Origin: VMDJ01 sp038144195
GTDB taxonomy: Bacteria > Pseudomonadota > Gammaproteobacteria > Chromatiales > Chromatiaceae
Assembly: GCA_038144195.1 (NCBI GenBank)
Contig: JAYQNH010000001.1
Coordinates: 100,255 to 164,254 of the forward strand
Direction: 5' to 3'
DNA: 64,000 nt
Shown here: positions 1 to 10,108 of the stretch, one piece after another
Position numbering within the stretch: the first letter of the stretch is position 1
Layout: each line of letters begins with the position of its first letter
The notes under the pieces: generated by a model
Told to the model about the DNA's origin: nothing
Seen by the model: only the letters and a program-made list of their open reading frames with translations
Database searches by the model: none
Translations under genes and position numbers: made by a program

Positions 1-616
1 ACGCACAGCACGGATCTCTAATGCGCCACGCAAGATGGCTGAGTTCATTCGTTGCTCGCTAATCTCACCTGAGCCAAAGAAGGTTTGTGTCATTGTGACG
101 CAACCCATATTGAGGCTGTCGCGCTGTCCGGCAGTCTTGTTTTTACCCAGTATGACTTCGGTGCTACCGCCACCGATATCAACCACCAGACGACGTTTTT
201 CTTCGGAGGCAAGGCCATGGGCAACGCCGAGATAAACTAAGCGTGCTTCTTCTGAGCCAGAAATCACATCGATTTCGTAGCCAAGTGCTTCGGTCGCGCG
301 GGTAAAGAATTTGTGATCAGGCGGCAGCTGTCTGAGGGTATTGGTGCCAACAACACGCACCTGATGCGCTGGAATGCCAGCTAAGCGTTGACCAAAACGC
401 GCTAAGCATTCAATCGCGCGATCTTGAACATGAGGCAACAAGATCTTTTTTGACTAAGCCTTCGCTCAAGCGAACGGCTTCACGCATGCGATCAACAACA
501 ACAAGTTGGCCGTTCTCTTGGCGGCCAATGATCATGTGGAAGCTATTGGAGCCTAGATCGATTGAGGCAAACGTTAAGTCTTCAATCGTTTCTAGTAGGG
601 TGGCGTTATCTGACAT
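1..616 (-). CDS. ppx: exopolyphosphatase (Ppx/GppA family), 3' end beyond window, one frameshift
   Basis: Hydrolyses terminal phosphates of polyphosphate; cytoplasmic, ASKHA fold. The start at 616 gives MSDNATLLETIEDLTF followed by the phosphate-binding motif ASIDLGSNSFHMIIGR, as in E. coli Ppx. Reading breaks near 435-440 in a run of six A (minus strand). With five A the frame continues as LLPHVQDRAIECLARFGQ, then VVGTNTLR, ISGSEEARLIYLGV and VVDIGGGSTEV, all hallmark Ppx motifs. About 205 residues are visible; the C-terminal half lies outside. It is divergent from ppk, a common pairing for polyphosphate turnover. The frameshift is probably a sequencing error. Confidence 0.93.
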
Positions 617-659
617 AAAGGTTTTGAAATTATTTTTCGTGATCGTAATCGTAAACATC

Positions 660-677
660 GATTGGGTACACCCAATC
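660..677. promoter_or_regulatory. 18-bp perfect inverted repeat in the ppx/ppk divergent spacer
   Basis: The sequence is gattgggt-ac-acccaatc: two 8-base arms separated by 2 bases, in an AT-rich spacer of 181 bp between divergent ppx and ppk. It lies 44 bp upstream of the ppx start. Its size and symmetry fit a dimeric repressor or activator operator. It does not match the Pho box. No specific regulator can be named from sequence. Confidence 0.4.
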
Positions 678-797
678 ATGACAAAAAAAAGTTACACAAT
701 CGTAATTAAAGTAGTGGGGAGATACTGAAGCTAATAAAATAATGCTAATATGGTCAATAACACATTGTTATCCAATAACTTTTCCAGAGCCCTATAA

Positions 798-2933
798 ATG
801 CCCATTGAGTTAGATTCGCACGAATTTTTCTTGAACCGAGAGCTGACTTGGCTGTCGTTTAACTCGCGGGTGCTCCATGAGGCTGCTGATGAGCGTAATC
901 CGCTTTAGAGCGTTTAAAGTTCTTAGCGATCGTAAGTTCAAACCTCGATGAGTTTTTCATGAAACGCATCGGTAGCCTTAAGCGTAAGGTTGCGGCTGGG
1001 ATTCAAGATAAATCAACGGACGGTTTAACTGCGCAGCAACAAATTGATGCTTGTTATAACGCTATTCGCGAACAAGAGTTGCGACAACGTGAGCTATTAA
1101 AGGTTCTGCGTGAGCAGTTGGTGACACATAATATTAAGATCGTCTCGTATGACGACGTCCCCACTGATCAAGGCATTTGGTTGCGTGAGTATTTCTACAG
1201 CGAAGTCTTTCCGCTGATTACACCGCAGTCATTTGATCCGAGTCATCCGTTTCCCTTTATTTCTAATTACTCGCTTAATTTACTGGTCAAAGTGAAGAAG
1301 CAGGGTGAGTCGGCTGGTGATTCATTTGCCTACACGCGCATTAAGATGCCCTTAGGTGAGGGGCTGCCGCGTTTTGTGCAAATTCCCGATACTTTTCATT
1401 TTCTTCCTTTAGAAGAATTGGTGAAGAAGCATCTCTATATGTTGATGCCGCAGGTTGAGGTTGAAAATGCAGCCTTGTTCCGAGTCACAAGGAACATTCA
1501 AGCCGCGCGCGATGTAGATGAAACTGATGACTTGCTAGCGATGATCCAAAGTGAGCTGCGTGATCGTCATTTTGCGTCGATCGTGCGTGTTCAAGTTCAA
1601 GATGAAATTGATAGTACGGCACGTGGCATGTTGGCGGCTGAGCTTGGTCTTGATGAGCAATCTGATGTATTCAGTACCGGCTCAAGCTTAATGGCGCTGC
1701 GTGATCTTTTTGAGATTGCCGGCATTGATCGACCAGAGCTGCAAGAGAAACCTTTTAAGCCGCTCGATCCACCACAGTTTTCGCAAGCGACGAATATCTT
1801 TCATGCGATCCGTAATGATGGTCCTTTCATGGTTCATCATCCTTATGATTCCTTCAAAACCTCGGTTGAGCGTTTCTTAAAAGAAGCAGCGCATGATCCG
1901 AAGGTGAAAGCAATCAAGATGACCTTGTATCGCACCTCAAGTGATACCAAGGTCGTTGATTACCTGATTCAAGCAGCACAAAACCGTAAACAGGTTGCTG
2001 TGGTGGTGGAGTTAAAGGCGAGTTTTGATGAAGCGGCCAATATTCGTTGGGCAACGCGCTTAGAAGAGGCAGGCGTGCACGTTACATACGGTGTTATTGG
2101 TCTTAAAACGCACTCGAAGATCACTTTGGTTGTTCGAAAAGATTACAACGGTCTGCAACGTTATCTACACATTGGTACGGGTAACTACCATGCGGGCACG
2201 GCGCGTTTGTATACCGACTTGGGTATTCTGACCAATGACAAACAGATGGGCATTGATGCCACTGAGTTATTCAACTACCTAACAACCGGCTTTACGCCAG
2301 ATCGTTTCTATCGCGAGTTACTACCTGCACCTAAGGTGCTAAAGACTGCCTTACTGGCACGTATCGAGCGAGAGATTAAGCATCACACAACAGAATCGCC
2401 AGGTTTGATTCAGTTTAAGGTGAATGCTCTTGAAGATGCCGATATTACAAAGGCACTTTACCGAGCGTGTCAGGCGGGCGTGTCAAGTTAATTTGATTGT
2501 GCGTGATAGCTGTCGTTTCTTGCCTGGCATTCCTGGTGTCTCGGAAAACGCCACGGTGATCAGTATTGTTGGGCGCTTCCTTGAGCATGCGCGTATCTTT
2601 TACTTTAAGAATAACGGTGATGAGGAATACCTCATCGGATCTGCCGATGCGATGCAGCGTAATCTTGAAAGCCGTGTTGAGGTGGTTGCTCCGGTTAAAG
2701 CGCCAAAGCTACGTGAGGAGCTGCGCTTTATTCTTGATACACAGTTAAACGATTATCGCCAAGCGTGGGAAATGCGCGTTGATGGTACCTATGTGCAACG
2801 TCAACCTAGAAACAAAGACGAAGAGGTTGGCTGTCATCAGCGCATGATAGATCGCTATACCGAGCGCAATAAAAAAGCCAAACGTTTCCAAACGGGTAAA
2901 ACGCTTAAAAAGGTTGGCTCGGTTAAAGAGTAA
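798..2933 (+). CDS. ppk: polyphosphate kinase 1, two frameshifts
   Basis: Makes inorganic polyphosphate from ATP. The start ATG at 798 gives MPIELDSHEFFLNRELTWLS, the conserved PPK1 N-domain opening. A missing T near 905 and a one-base indel near 2480 split the gene, but all three pieces align end to end with PPK1 at about 710 residues. The phosphorylated histidine lies in LKTHSK (about residue 439), followed by HIGTGNYHAGTARLYTDLG. The C-terminal part contains ISIVGRFLEHARI. It ends against the RND gene on the other strand with no gap. Both indels are probably sequencing errors. Confidence 0.95.
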
Positions 2934-5900
2934 CTACACTTTATGATTCGATAGCTTGAGGTAAACCGCAGGCACTACAAATAGTGTAAATAGGGTGCCG
3001 ATGCCTAAGCCAGTGATAATCACCAAGCCAATACCATAACGACTCTCTGAGAAAGGACCTGTTGCCCATAGCAATGGCACCATCGCAACAAGCATTGAAA
3101 CGGTGGTCATGAGGATAGGGCGTAGACGAACCTTTGCCGCTTCCTCGATCGCTTCTCGTTTCTGCATACCTTTTGTTGCAATCAATTGGTTAGCAAACTC
3201 TACAACCAATATGCCGTTTTTAGCGATAAGGCCGATCAGTGTGATTAAGCCCACTTGGGTAAAGATGTTGATGCTGGCAAACCCGGTGGTAATAAAGATC
3301 ATCGCGCCTGCAATCGACATAGGCACAGATACAAGAATGATTAAGGGGTCACGCCAGCTTTCGAATTGCGCAGCCAAAACTAAATAAATGATGACTAAAG
3401 ATAAGAAGAAGGTGGTGACCAGTGCGCTACCTTGCTGCATGAATTGGCGAGATTGGCCATCAAAGTCCCAGCGAACGTTATCGGGTAGGACTTCGCTGCC
3501 AAGTTGTTCAAGGTAAGCTAATGCATCACCCATGCTGAGCGTCGGGAACATGATGCCCTCAAGTGTCAGGCTGTTCATTTGATTGAACTGAGTGCGCTTG
3601 CTTGGGTTGATGGTCTGTTTAAAGCTAATCAATGTGGATAGCGGAACGAGCTGACCGTTGCTAGATCGAACCGTGTAGCGGCCTATTGATTCAGGGTCAT
3701 TAAGGAACTCGCGATCTGCTTGTGGAATGACTTTGTAGCTGCGTCCATCAATGGTAAAGCGATTGGCGTAGTTTTCGCCCATCAGTCCAGAGAGGGCATC
3801 TCCAATATCTTTCATCGAGACGCCCATGGTGGCAGCCAGATCACGATTGATCTCGATATTGGTGTTGGGGCGTGTGAAATCGAGACTTTTACGTAAGAAG
3901 ATGAAGTTTCCGCTCTTCATCGCTTTGCCAATCATTTGTCCGGCGAGCGAATCCAGTGTCTTAAGGTCTGTATCAGAGGTCAGTACAAATTGAATCGGGA
4001 GGCCACGCGCACTACCAGGTAGCGTAGGGCGAGGGAACACGGCGGTTTGGAAGCCAGCGATCTTCGCAAGCTTGCCTTGGATCTCTGGCTGAACTTCAGA
4101 TTGAGTTCGCTCACGTTCATTTGGCTTGCCCATCTTAAAGCCACCAAAGGTCACGCTAGGGTCGCCACGGAAGCCGATTAAGATAAAGCTTTTGTCGTAC
4201 TCAGGTACGGATTCAAATTTAGCCAGAATATCTTTTACGTATAGCTCGTTATATTCACGCGTAGCAGTTTGCGGTGCCTTCGCTTGGAAGAACAAAATAC
4301 TTTGGTCTTCAGTCGGCGCAAGCTCCTGTTTGCTGGTGATGAACATCGCATAGATGCTGAGCAGTATTACCAAACCAAAGGTCAAAATAACCGCAGGGGT
4401 ATCAAGAAGGCTGTGCAATAAGCGTTGGTAACTATCAGACAGCCGATCAAAGAAGTGCTCAACCGACGTTTCAAAACGACCTTTGTTACCACTTGGCTTA
4501 AGCACATAGGCACTGACCATCGGCGAGAGTGTTAATGCGACAACGCCTGAGATAAGAACGGCACCCGCAAGCGAAAAGGCAAACTCAGTAAAGAGGGTGC
4601 CAACTAAACCACCCATGAAACCAATCGGTGCATAGACCGCAACCAGTGTAGTTGTCATCGCAATAATGGGGAGTCCTAACTCGCGAGCACCTAGGATGGC
4701 TGCATCGAGTTTCGATTTTCCTTCTTCGATGTGACGGTGCACGTTTTCAACCACCACGATGGCGTCATCCACCACCAAGCCAATCGCCAAGACCATCGCA
4801 AGTAGGGTGAGTAGGTTGATCGAGAAACCCATGGAGAGCATTAAGAAAGCGCCACCGATAAGTGACAGTGGCACTGCAAGTGCAGGGATTAATGCTGCTC
4901 TAAATGTACCCAAGGTTAGGAAGATAACGATCAGAACGATGATGACTGCTTCACCAATGGTGCCGAAGACCTCATCAATCGAGTCTTGTATGAAGACGCT
5001 CGCATCGTAAGGAAGCGCAACAGATAGCCCTTCTGGGAACTGTTTCTCAAGCTCTGGGAGTAAGCCATGCACGCGCTTGGCGACATCAAGCGGGTTTTCA
5101 CCGGGCGCAGGCTCGATACCGATAAAGATGGACGGAATGCCTCGGTATAGCGTCATGCTGTCGTAGTCTTCGGTACCCAGCTCAATACGCGTGACATCAG
5201 AAAGGCGCACAAGTCTATCGCCTTGGTTAACAACAACCAGGTTTTTGAAGTCGTTGATGTCATTAATGGTGGTGTTGGCGCTGACATCGATACGAACGTT
5301 ATCGCCTTTTAAATTACCGGGAGATGACAAAACATTGTTGCGACGTAGGGCAGTCATCACTTCATTGGTTGAGATGTTGTGCGCTTGCATCTCTTCAGGA
5401 TTTAACCAGATGCGCGCAGCGTAATATTTATTGCCAATGGGGCGTGCTTTAGCGACACCTTTCAGTGCTTGTAGTTGTGGCTGTGCAACACGAACCAAGA
5501 AATCCGTGATTTGGGGTAGGGACATGCTCTCGCTGTAAAAAGCGATATACATCAGTGAAGTCGGATCTCCGACTTTAGCCTCAATGATCGGATCTTCGGC
5601 TTCAGCTGGTAGTTCACGTTTCTTACTTGAAACCTTGGCTTGGATGTCTGCCAATGCGGCATTGGCATCAACGCCTAAACGCATATTGGCTTCAATGGTG
5701 GATTTGCCTGTGACGCTGGTCGACATAATAAAGTCGATACCATCAGCTTCGGCTACCGCTTGCTGCAAGGGCTGGGTGATGAAGCCTTGAATTAGTTCGC
5801 TACTCGCACCGGGATACACCGTTGAAACAGTAACAACCGTGTTGGTGAGCTTTGGAAACATGCGCGTATCCAAAGCAAAGATAGATCGAATACCAACAAC

Positions 5901-5966
5901 AAGGATGAGCAAGCTAATCACGCTTGCGAGAACAGGGCGACGAATAAAGATGTCAGTAAAGCGCAT
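2934..5966 (-). CDS. RND efflux pump inner-membrane transporter (AcrB/MexB-like, HAE1)
   Basis: Proton-driven trimeric inner-membrane exporter; 1010 residues, intact and of typical length. The order is TM1 (RRPVLASVISLLILVVGIRS), a porter domain, a TM block with the proton-relay motif AIGLVVDDAIVVVENVHR near residue 400, a second porter domain, and a final TM block with LIAKNGILVVEFAN containing the relay lysine. It lies 5 bases downstream of its adaptor gene and no outer-membrane TolC gene is visible nearby. Substrate is not predictable; HAE1 members export hydrophobic or amphiphilic compounds. The neighbouring copper chaperone does not make it a metal exporter, since HME-type motifs are not seen. 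Confidence 0.93.
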   Translation of the reverse strand: MRFTDIFIRRPVLASVISLLILVVGIRSIFALDTRMFPKLTNTVVTVSTVYPGASSELIQGFITQPLQQAVAEADGIDFIMSTSVTGKSTIEANMRLGVDANAALADIQAKVSSKKRELPAEAEDPIIEAKVGDPTSLMYIAFYSESMSLPQITDFLVRVAQPQLQALKGVAKARPIGNKYYAARIWLNPEEMQAHNISTNEVMTALRRNNVLSSPGNLKGDNVRIDVSANTTINDINDFKNLVVVNQGDRLVRLSDVTRIELGTEDYDSMTLYRGIPSIFIGIEPAPGENPLDVAKRVHGLLPELEKQFPEGLSVALPYDASVFIQDSIDEVFGTIGEAVIIVLIVIFLTLGTFRAALIPALAVPLSLIGGAFLMLSMGFSINLLTLLAMVLAIGLVVDDAIVVVENVHRHIEEGKSKLDAAILGARELGLPIIAMTTTLVAVYAPIGFMGGLVGTLFTEFAFSLAGAVLISGVVALTLSPMVSAYVLKPSGNKGRFETSVEHFFDRLSDSYQRLLHSLLDTPAVILTFGLVILLSIYAMFITSKQELAPTEDQSILFFQAKAPQTATREYNELYVKDILAKFESVPEYDKSFILIGFRGDPSVTFGGFKMGKPNERERTQSEVQPEIQGKLAKIAGFQTAVFPRPTLPGSARGLPIQFVLTSDTDLKTLDSLAGQMIGKAMKSGNFIFLRKSLDFTRPNTNIEINRDLAATMGVSMKDIGDALSGLMGENYANRFTIDGRSYKVIPQADREFLNDPESIGRYTVRSSNGQLVPLSTLISFKQTINPSKRTQFNQMNSLTLEGIMFPTLSMGDALAYLEQLGSEVLPDNVRWDFDGQSRQFMQQGSALVTTFFLSLVIIYLVLAAQFESWRDPLIILVSVPMSIAGAMIFITTGFASINIFTQVGLITLIGLIAKNGILVVEFANQLIATKGMQKREAIEEAAKVRLRPILMTTVSMLVAMVPLLWATGPFSESRYGIGLVIITGLGIGTLFTLFVVPAVYLKLSNHKV

Positions 5967-5971
5967 GATGC

Positions 5972-7049
5972 TTACTTCTTAGTCGCTGGCTTCAAAGTGT
6001 TATCAATGGTCACTGCCATGCCTTGGCGTAGTTTGACGTGACCTGTCAGTACAACTTGTTCGCCCGCTTTTAAGCCGTCTTTTATGATGACCTTGTCACC
6101 AATCACATCACCGGTAGTAACAGCTTTTTGTATCACGCTTAGTTTGTCGTCTTTGCTGGTGATCAAAAAGACTGAGTCACCATAGGGTGCATATGAAATG
6201 GCTAGGCGAGGAAGCGTGAGTACCTCTAAAGTGCTGCCTTGTGCAATCGTGAGTTGAGCTGACATGCCGGTTTTTAAAACGCCATTTGGATTGTCGAATG
6301 ATGCTCTGACGCGCACTAAACGAGTCGTTGAGTCTAAGGCGCTATCAATCGCATCAATTTTTCCGCTGTACTCTTTACCCAGGCTGGTCGCTGTAACACT
6401 AGCGCCTTGAGTTAGGTTTTGAGCATCAGCTGCGTTTACATTGAAATCAAGATAGATGGGATTGCTGTCTTGCAATTGAACAATCTCAGTACCTACAGGC
6501 AGATATTGGCCAACGCTGACATTGCGAATACCGGCTTTGCCTGCAAAGGGTGCGCTAATCGCTTTTTGTGACAAGCGTACTTGTTGTGAGATGATCTGAG
6601 CATTCGCGCTGGCTAGCTTAACTTCAGCCATGTCGATTTGAGCTTGTGAAACAACCTGTGACTGACGCAGTTTCGAGAAACGCTCAAAGTCTAACTTAGC
6701 GAGTTTTTGTTGTGCTTTAAGTTCTACAAGCTTTGCTTGGTCTTCGGTATCTTCTAGCTGAATAAGAATATCGCCTTTGTTAACAGAGTTGCCCGATGTA
6801 AATGCGATGCGTTTAACTGTGCCGGGTAGTTCGTTTCGGATAATGACATTCTGGTTGGCGTAAAAGGTACCAACTGTTTTTAGCGTAGGTTGCCAAGATT
6901 GAAGAGTTGCTTGCGTGCTCGTGACGACAGCAGGAGGCGGAGCTTTTTTTGATCGCGCTCAAGCCTTTCATCTGCTGTGATTTCACAAATGCGATGCCGC
7001 CAAATAGAACCACTAAGGCTATGGCAAGAATGGCAAAACGTTTCAGCAT
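5972..7049 (-). CDS. RND efflux periplasmic adaptor subunit (HlyD family), one frameshift
   Basis: Membrane-fusion protein bridging the RND pump to an outer-membrane channel. The N-terminus has one membrane anchor or signal (MLKRFAILAIALVVLFGGIAF), then a lipoyl half motif, an alpha-hairpin and the second half with SAPFAGKAGIRNVSVGQYL, then beta-barrel segments; about 359 residues. A run of seven A near 6944-6950 breaks the frame. With six A it reads IKKAPPPAVVTSTQATLQSW and joins the downstream part. Start at 7049 is chosen because GGGGAG lies 6 bases upstream. It forms an operon with the transporter. Confidence 0.9.
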
Positions 7050-7136
7050 GGCGGGCTCCCCGGTACGCATCGCAATGAGCTAAAAAACTTAACTAGATTA
7101 CTGGCTTTAATGAGCAAGGAATAGGGGTTTGAGCAC

Positions 7137-7160
7137 AAAAAAGCCCCCTTCAAGCGGTCT
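7137..7160 (-). terminator. probable weak terminator after the PCuAC gene
   Basis: On the minus strand agaccgcttgaagggggct can form an imperfect stem (two mismatches) followed by six T. It lies 20 bp past the copper-chaperone stop and 88 bp before the adaptor start. The stem is imperfect, so termination may be partial. Confidence 0.4.
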
Positions 7161-7179
7161 TTGATGAGCTTTAGATGAT

Positions 7180-7690
7180 TTACCAGCCGAGTCGGAATTG
7201 ACCGTCTTTTGAATCCATCTTCATGCCATCTGTTTTGTGCTTCATATTGCCTGAATGATTCATGCCATGCTCAGCCATCAAGATTTTTTACCGGAATGCT
7301 CAAGAATTGGGTGTCACCGTTGCTAAAGCGAAGATCAACTTTGATATGCATGCCTTCACGAAGCGGTTCTTTAAGGCCAAGCAGCATCACATGAAGACCA
7401 CCAGGCTTTAGTTCGGTTGAACCATGTCCTGCCACATCAATTGCGTCAACTTGGCGCATACGCATCACACCCATGTGGTGTTCGTGATTGTGTAGTTCGA
7501 CAACATCCGCTGCTGAGCTACTTGCGCTAACTAATTTGATCGCCTCTGAGCCATCGTTATGAATGGTCATGAAGGCTGCGCTATTAATTGCGCCGGGCGG
7601 GGTGGCTCTGGCGTAAGCATTTTCAACAAGAACATCTGCGTATGAAGAAAAGGACAGGGCGGCGATTGCCAAAAGGGATAACAGGCGCAT
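7180..7690 (-). CDS. PCuAC copper chaperone (DUF461), frameshift before a Met/His-rich tail
   Basis: Periplasmic Cu(I) chaperone of the PCuAC family, which delivers copper to cytochrome oxidase CuA. Start at 7690 follows TTGGAG at 8 bases and gives signal peptide MRLLSLLAIAALSFSSYA. The copper motif H(M)X10MX21HXM is visible: HHMGVMRMR, then LKPGGLHVMLLGL. In the given reading it stops early after VKNLDG. Removing one A from a run of six (about 7286-7291) gives VKILMAEHGMNHSGNMKHK and then TDGMKMDSKDGQFRLGW, a second metal-ligand-rich tail ending at 7180. The tail is inferred from that correction. Confidence 0.85.
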
Positions 7691-7900
7691 TAAGAACTCC
7701 AAGCGTCAAACTAATTAGATTTTATCACGATTAAAGCTGTTAGTGGACATGCCAGCCGATGTAAAGTATAAAATTTTATATATTTAAAACAGTAATTTAA
7801 GAGTTAATTATAATGTAATTTATATTTTACTGTCGACTAAATTTTAACCTTTAACTGAATTTTAATATTCATCTTCAACTAGCTGTTTTATATTGAATTA

Positions 7901-8565
7901 ATGAAAAATCAAGCAACGATTTCTTTACTCATTCTATTTCCATCAATAGTAGTGGCTGACAAGGTTCAAATTGATGGATTCTCCATAGATAGTACTGAGG
8001 TCACGGTTGGTGCTTTCAAAAAGTATGCAGACGCAAGTGGCTTTAAAACTCAGGCTGAGCTTGCAGGCGGCGGCTACGAATGGGGTTTTGGGTGGGAGCG
8101 TAGATCCGGGTGGACATACAAGGAACCACAAGGGCAATTGGCAAGTGATGACGAGCCTGTTGTGCATATTACATGGGATGAGGCTAATGATTACTGCAAC
8201 TATCTAGGCGGTAAATTGCAAGCAAACGGGAATGGTCGTTAGCTGCCTATACAGAGACTAGGGCAATACCTTCTGACGGTTTTGTGCGCGGTGAGTCTTA
8301 TCAATACCCAGTGGGTAATTCACCAGTTGGAATGAATAACAATAAATCCCATCACTTGCCTGTTGGTAAAACCAAAAAAGGTGTTAACGGCTTATATGAC
8401 ATGGGCGGAAATGTTTGGGAGTGGTTGTCCGATCGTGATGGAAATGAAGCGTTAACTGCTGGTGGTAGTTGGTGGTATGGACCACACAAAACACAAATTG
8501 AAGGCATGCAATTTAAACCAGCTTCCTTTTACGCTGTCTATGTAGGATTTCGTTGCGCTTACTGA
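7901..8565 (+). CDS. secreted FGE-sulfatase/SUMF1-fold protein, one frameshift
   Basis: Small protein (about 221 residues) with signal peptide MKNQATISLLILFPSIVVA and a formylglycine-generating-enzyme-like fold. Family motifs seen: IDSTEVTVGAFKKYADASGF, PVVHITWDEANDYCNYLGGK, then after restoring one C near 8219 KLPSKREWSLAAYTE, then GLYDMGGNVWEWLSD, GGSWWYG and VGFRCAY. The domain is used by true FGE but also by many non-catalytic or iron oxygenase members, and no sulfatase gene is nearby, so the function is unassigned. It sits in an AT-rich stretch between unrelated genes. Confidence 0.78.
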
Positions 8566-8657
8566 TTGTTTTGGCTTTTATTCATGTGATTTGAGACATT
8601 TAAGTTGTTGCTTTTTTTGCTGATAACTTACTAATTTCAAGTTTGATATTACGTTTT

Positions 8658-8915
8658 ATGAAAGACGCAAAACCCCATGTCGCGCTATGCCTCAATGATC
8701 CTGATGTTGTTAGGGTTCTATCAAGCCGTTTAGAGGCAGACTTTAAGGTCAGTTTTGCTCATAGCATTGATCGTCTGCATTCAATTTCACTTTCGAGTTC
8801 TCTTTTTGATCCAACCGTTGTTTCTGCCTTCTTATCTGCAAGAAGTGATGTCGAATTCCTAATTGAGCACTGGAGCGAGATTGATGAGAAACGGGCGTCT
8901 GAAAGAGCCCATTAA
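8658..8915 (+). CDS. hypothetical protein
   Basis: Open frame from ATG at 8658 encoding 85 residues beginning MKDAKPHVALCLNDPDVVRVLSSRL; an upstream TTG at 8643 is possible. No clear ribosome site. The opening (ALCLNDPDVVRVLSSRLEADFKV) faintly resembles the first strand-helix of a receiver domain, but it is too short for one and has no phospho-acceptor. No signal peptide or membrane segment. I do not recognise it; it could be a spurious frame, although nothing else occupies this stretch. Confidence 0.4.
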   Translation: MKDAKPHVALCLNDPDVVRVLSSRLEADFKVSFAHSIDRLHSISLSSSLFDPTVVSAFLSARSDVEFLIEHWSEIDEKRASERAH

Positions 8916-8934
8916 GTCTTATTGCTACCCTGGG

Positions 8935-8986
8935 CTGGATACCCCTTAGTGCGCATAATACATATTATGTTAAATAGTATATCCAG
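8935..8986. repeat. nested inverted repeats downstream of the hypothetical gene
   Basis: Outer arms ctggata (8935-8941) and tatccag (8980-8986) enclose inner arms cataata (8954-8960) and tattatg (8963-8969). They lie in the 124-bp space between two converging genes, consistent with a bidirectional terminator-like structure, though no T tract follows directly. Confidence 0.35.
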
Positions 8987-9039
8987 GCTTCAAATCCGAT
9001 ATTTAAATGGTCCCTCCTATCTCTTTGCTGGCAGTTTGT

Positions 9040-9873
9040 TTAATGCGCCATCAGAACAGGAACAATCATTGATTCCAATAGTTTTCGGGTGACGCTACCA
9101 AATATTTTCTGTCGTAGGCTTGGTGTGCCGTGGCCACCAATAACAACAAAATCGATACTGCGATCCACAATCTCATTTTGTATGACTGTCGATACGAGCG
9201 CGTCTCCTGGGGTCACACGAGAGACATCAATACTGATGCCATGACGTCCGAGGTGCTTGGCAAGTTCATCCGTTTGGACGTCGCTTTTGCTCTCTTTTTG
9301 TTTTTGGCTCTCAACGATAAGTACGGTTGTTTCTTTGGCGCGTTTCAGTAATGGAATGGCGTCATGAATGGCTCGCGCAGATGCCGGTGTTCCGTCATAG
9401 GAGATCATGGCTTTATCCAAAGAGCCGCGTTTGGTGCCTATGTATGGCATAAACAATATAGGGCGACCGCTGTACAAGATGACCTCTTCCGAGAAAGCCA
9501 GCATTTGAGTGTAATTGCGGCTGTCATGTCCTGGTTGAGGCAAGATGATTAGGTCGTTGTTGCGACCTAAGTGTGCCATTTTATTTGCGCTGGTGTCAGC
9601 GCCGCCCGGAATGGTAAACGCCTCAAAACTAATACCCGATGCTTCTGCAATATGTTTAAATGACTCGATAAGCTCTTTTTCTTTCTCAATACACTCGGCT
9701 TGAATCTGTATCTCATTCGTCGTGATCATGTATTGCGGTTTGAGAGATTCAAGCGATACAGCTGTCAGATGTGCGTTATGAGTCTTGGCGATGGTAATCG
9801 CAGTATTGATGCGGTCAGCATTACTTTTCCCGTCATCGAGAAGAAGCTGAATTGATTTATAACTCACAGACAA
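9040..9873 (-). CDS. universal stress protein, tandem UspA domains
   Basis: 277 residues with two UspA folds: residues 1-140 and about 150-277. The second domain ends with the nucleotide-binding signature GGHGTPSLRQKIFGS (G-x2-G-x9-G-S), as in ATP-binding Usp proteins. The first domain has DLIILPQPGHDSRNY but lacks the full signature, so only domain two is likely to bind nucleotide. Cytoplasmic, no membrane segments. It is the last gene of the long minus-strand run; the preceding small membrane-protein gene ends 8 bases upstream. Partner and stress signal unknown. Confidence 0.88.
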   Translation of the reverse strand: MSVSYKSIQLLLDDGKSNADRINTAITIAKTHNAHLTAVSLESLKPQYMITTNEIQIQAECIEKEKELIESFKHIAEASGISFEAFTIPGGADTSANKMAHLGRNNDLIILPQPGHDSRNYTQMLAFSEEVILYSGRPILFMPYIGTKRGSLDKAMISYDGTPASARAIHDAIPLLKRAKETTVLIVESQKQKESKSDVQTDELAKHLGRHGISIDVSRVTPGDALVSTVIQNEIVDRSIDFVVIGGHGTPSLRQKIFGSVTRKLLESMIVPVLMAH

Positions 9874-9880
9874 GCCCTAT

Positions 9881-10108
9881 TTATTCTTGTGTGGGTTTAG
9901 GTAACAACTCCGGTGAAAAAACCTGTTTGATTTGATGAAGCTGTTCATCAGTTGCAGCTGTTAACGATGATGCTTCAGTGCGGTAAGCTGCTGGTGTCAT
10001 CCAATCAGGAAGATACTCAACGGGAATAACAGCCTTTAGATAGATAAAGATCGCGACTGCAAGCAGTGTCCAAAAGAGGCCTTTTTTATATCGAGTCGCG
10101 GTGTTCAT
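9881..10108 (-). CDS. small single-pass membrane protein, unknown function
   Basis: 75 residues from the ATG at 10108, which overlaps the upstream stop as TAATG and so implies translational coupling. One membrane segment near the N-terminus (YKKGLFWTLLAVAIFIYLKAV) with positive residues before it, then a polar tail ending SPELLPKPTQE, probably periplasmic. No family recognised. Its coupling to the Sel1/SH3 gene suggests that the two act together at the envelope, but this is inference. Confidence 0.65.
   Translation of the reverse strand: MNTATRYKKGLFWTLLAVAIFIYLKAVIPVEYLPDWMTPAAYRTEASSLTAATDEQLHQIKQVFSPELLPKPTQE

Noticed and set aside
2424..2933. Separate small gene overlapping the ppk end
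   Set aside because: Its residues are the PPK1 C-terminal domain in a shifted frame.
4126..5790. Several plus-strand frames opposite the RND transporter
   Set aside because: They are antisense shadows of a well-conserved 1010-residue gene.
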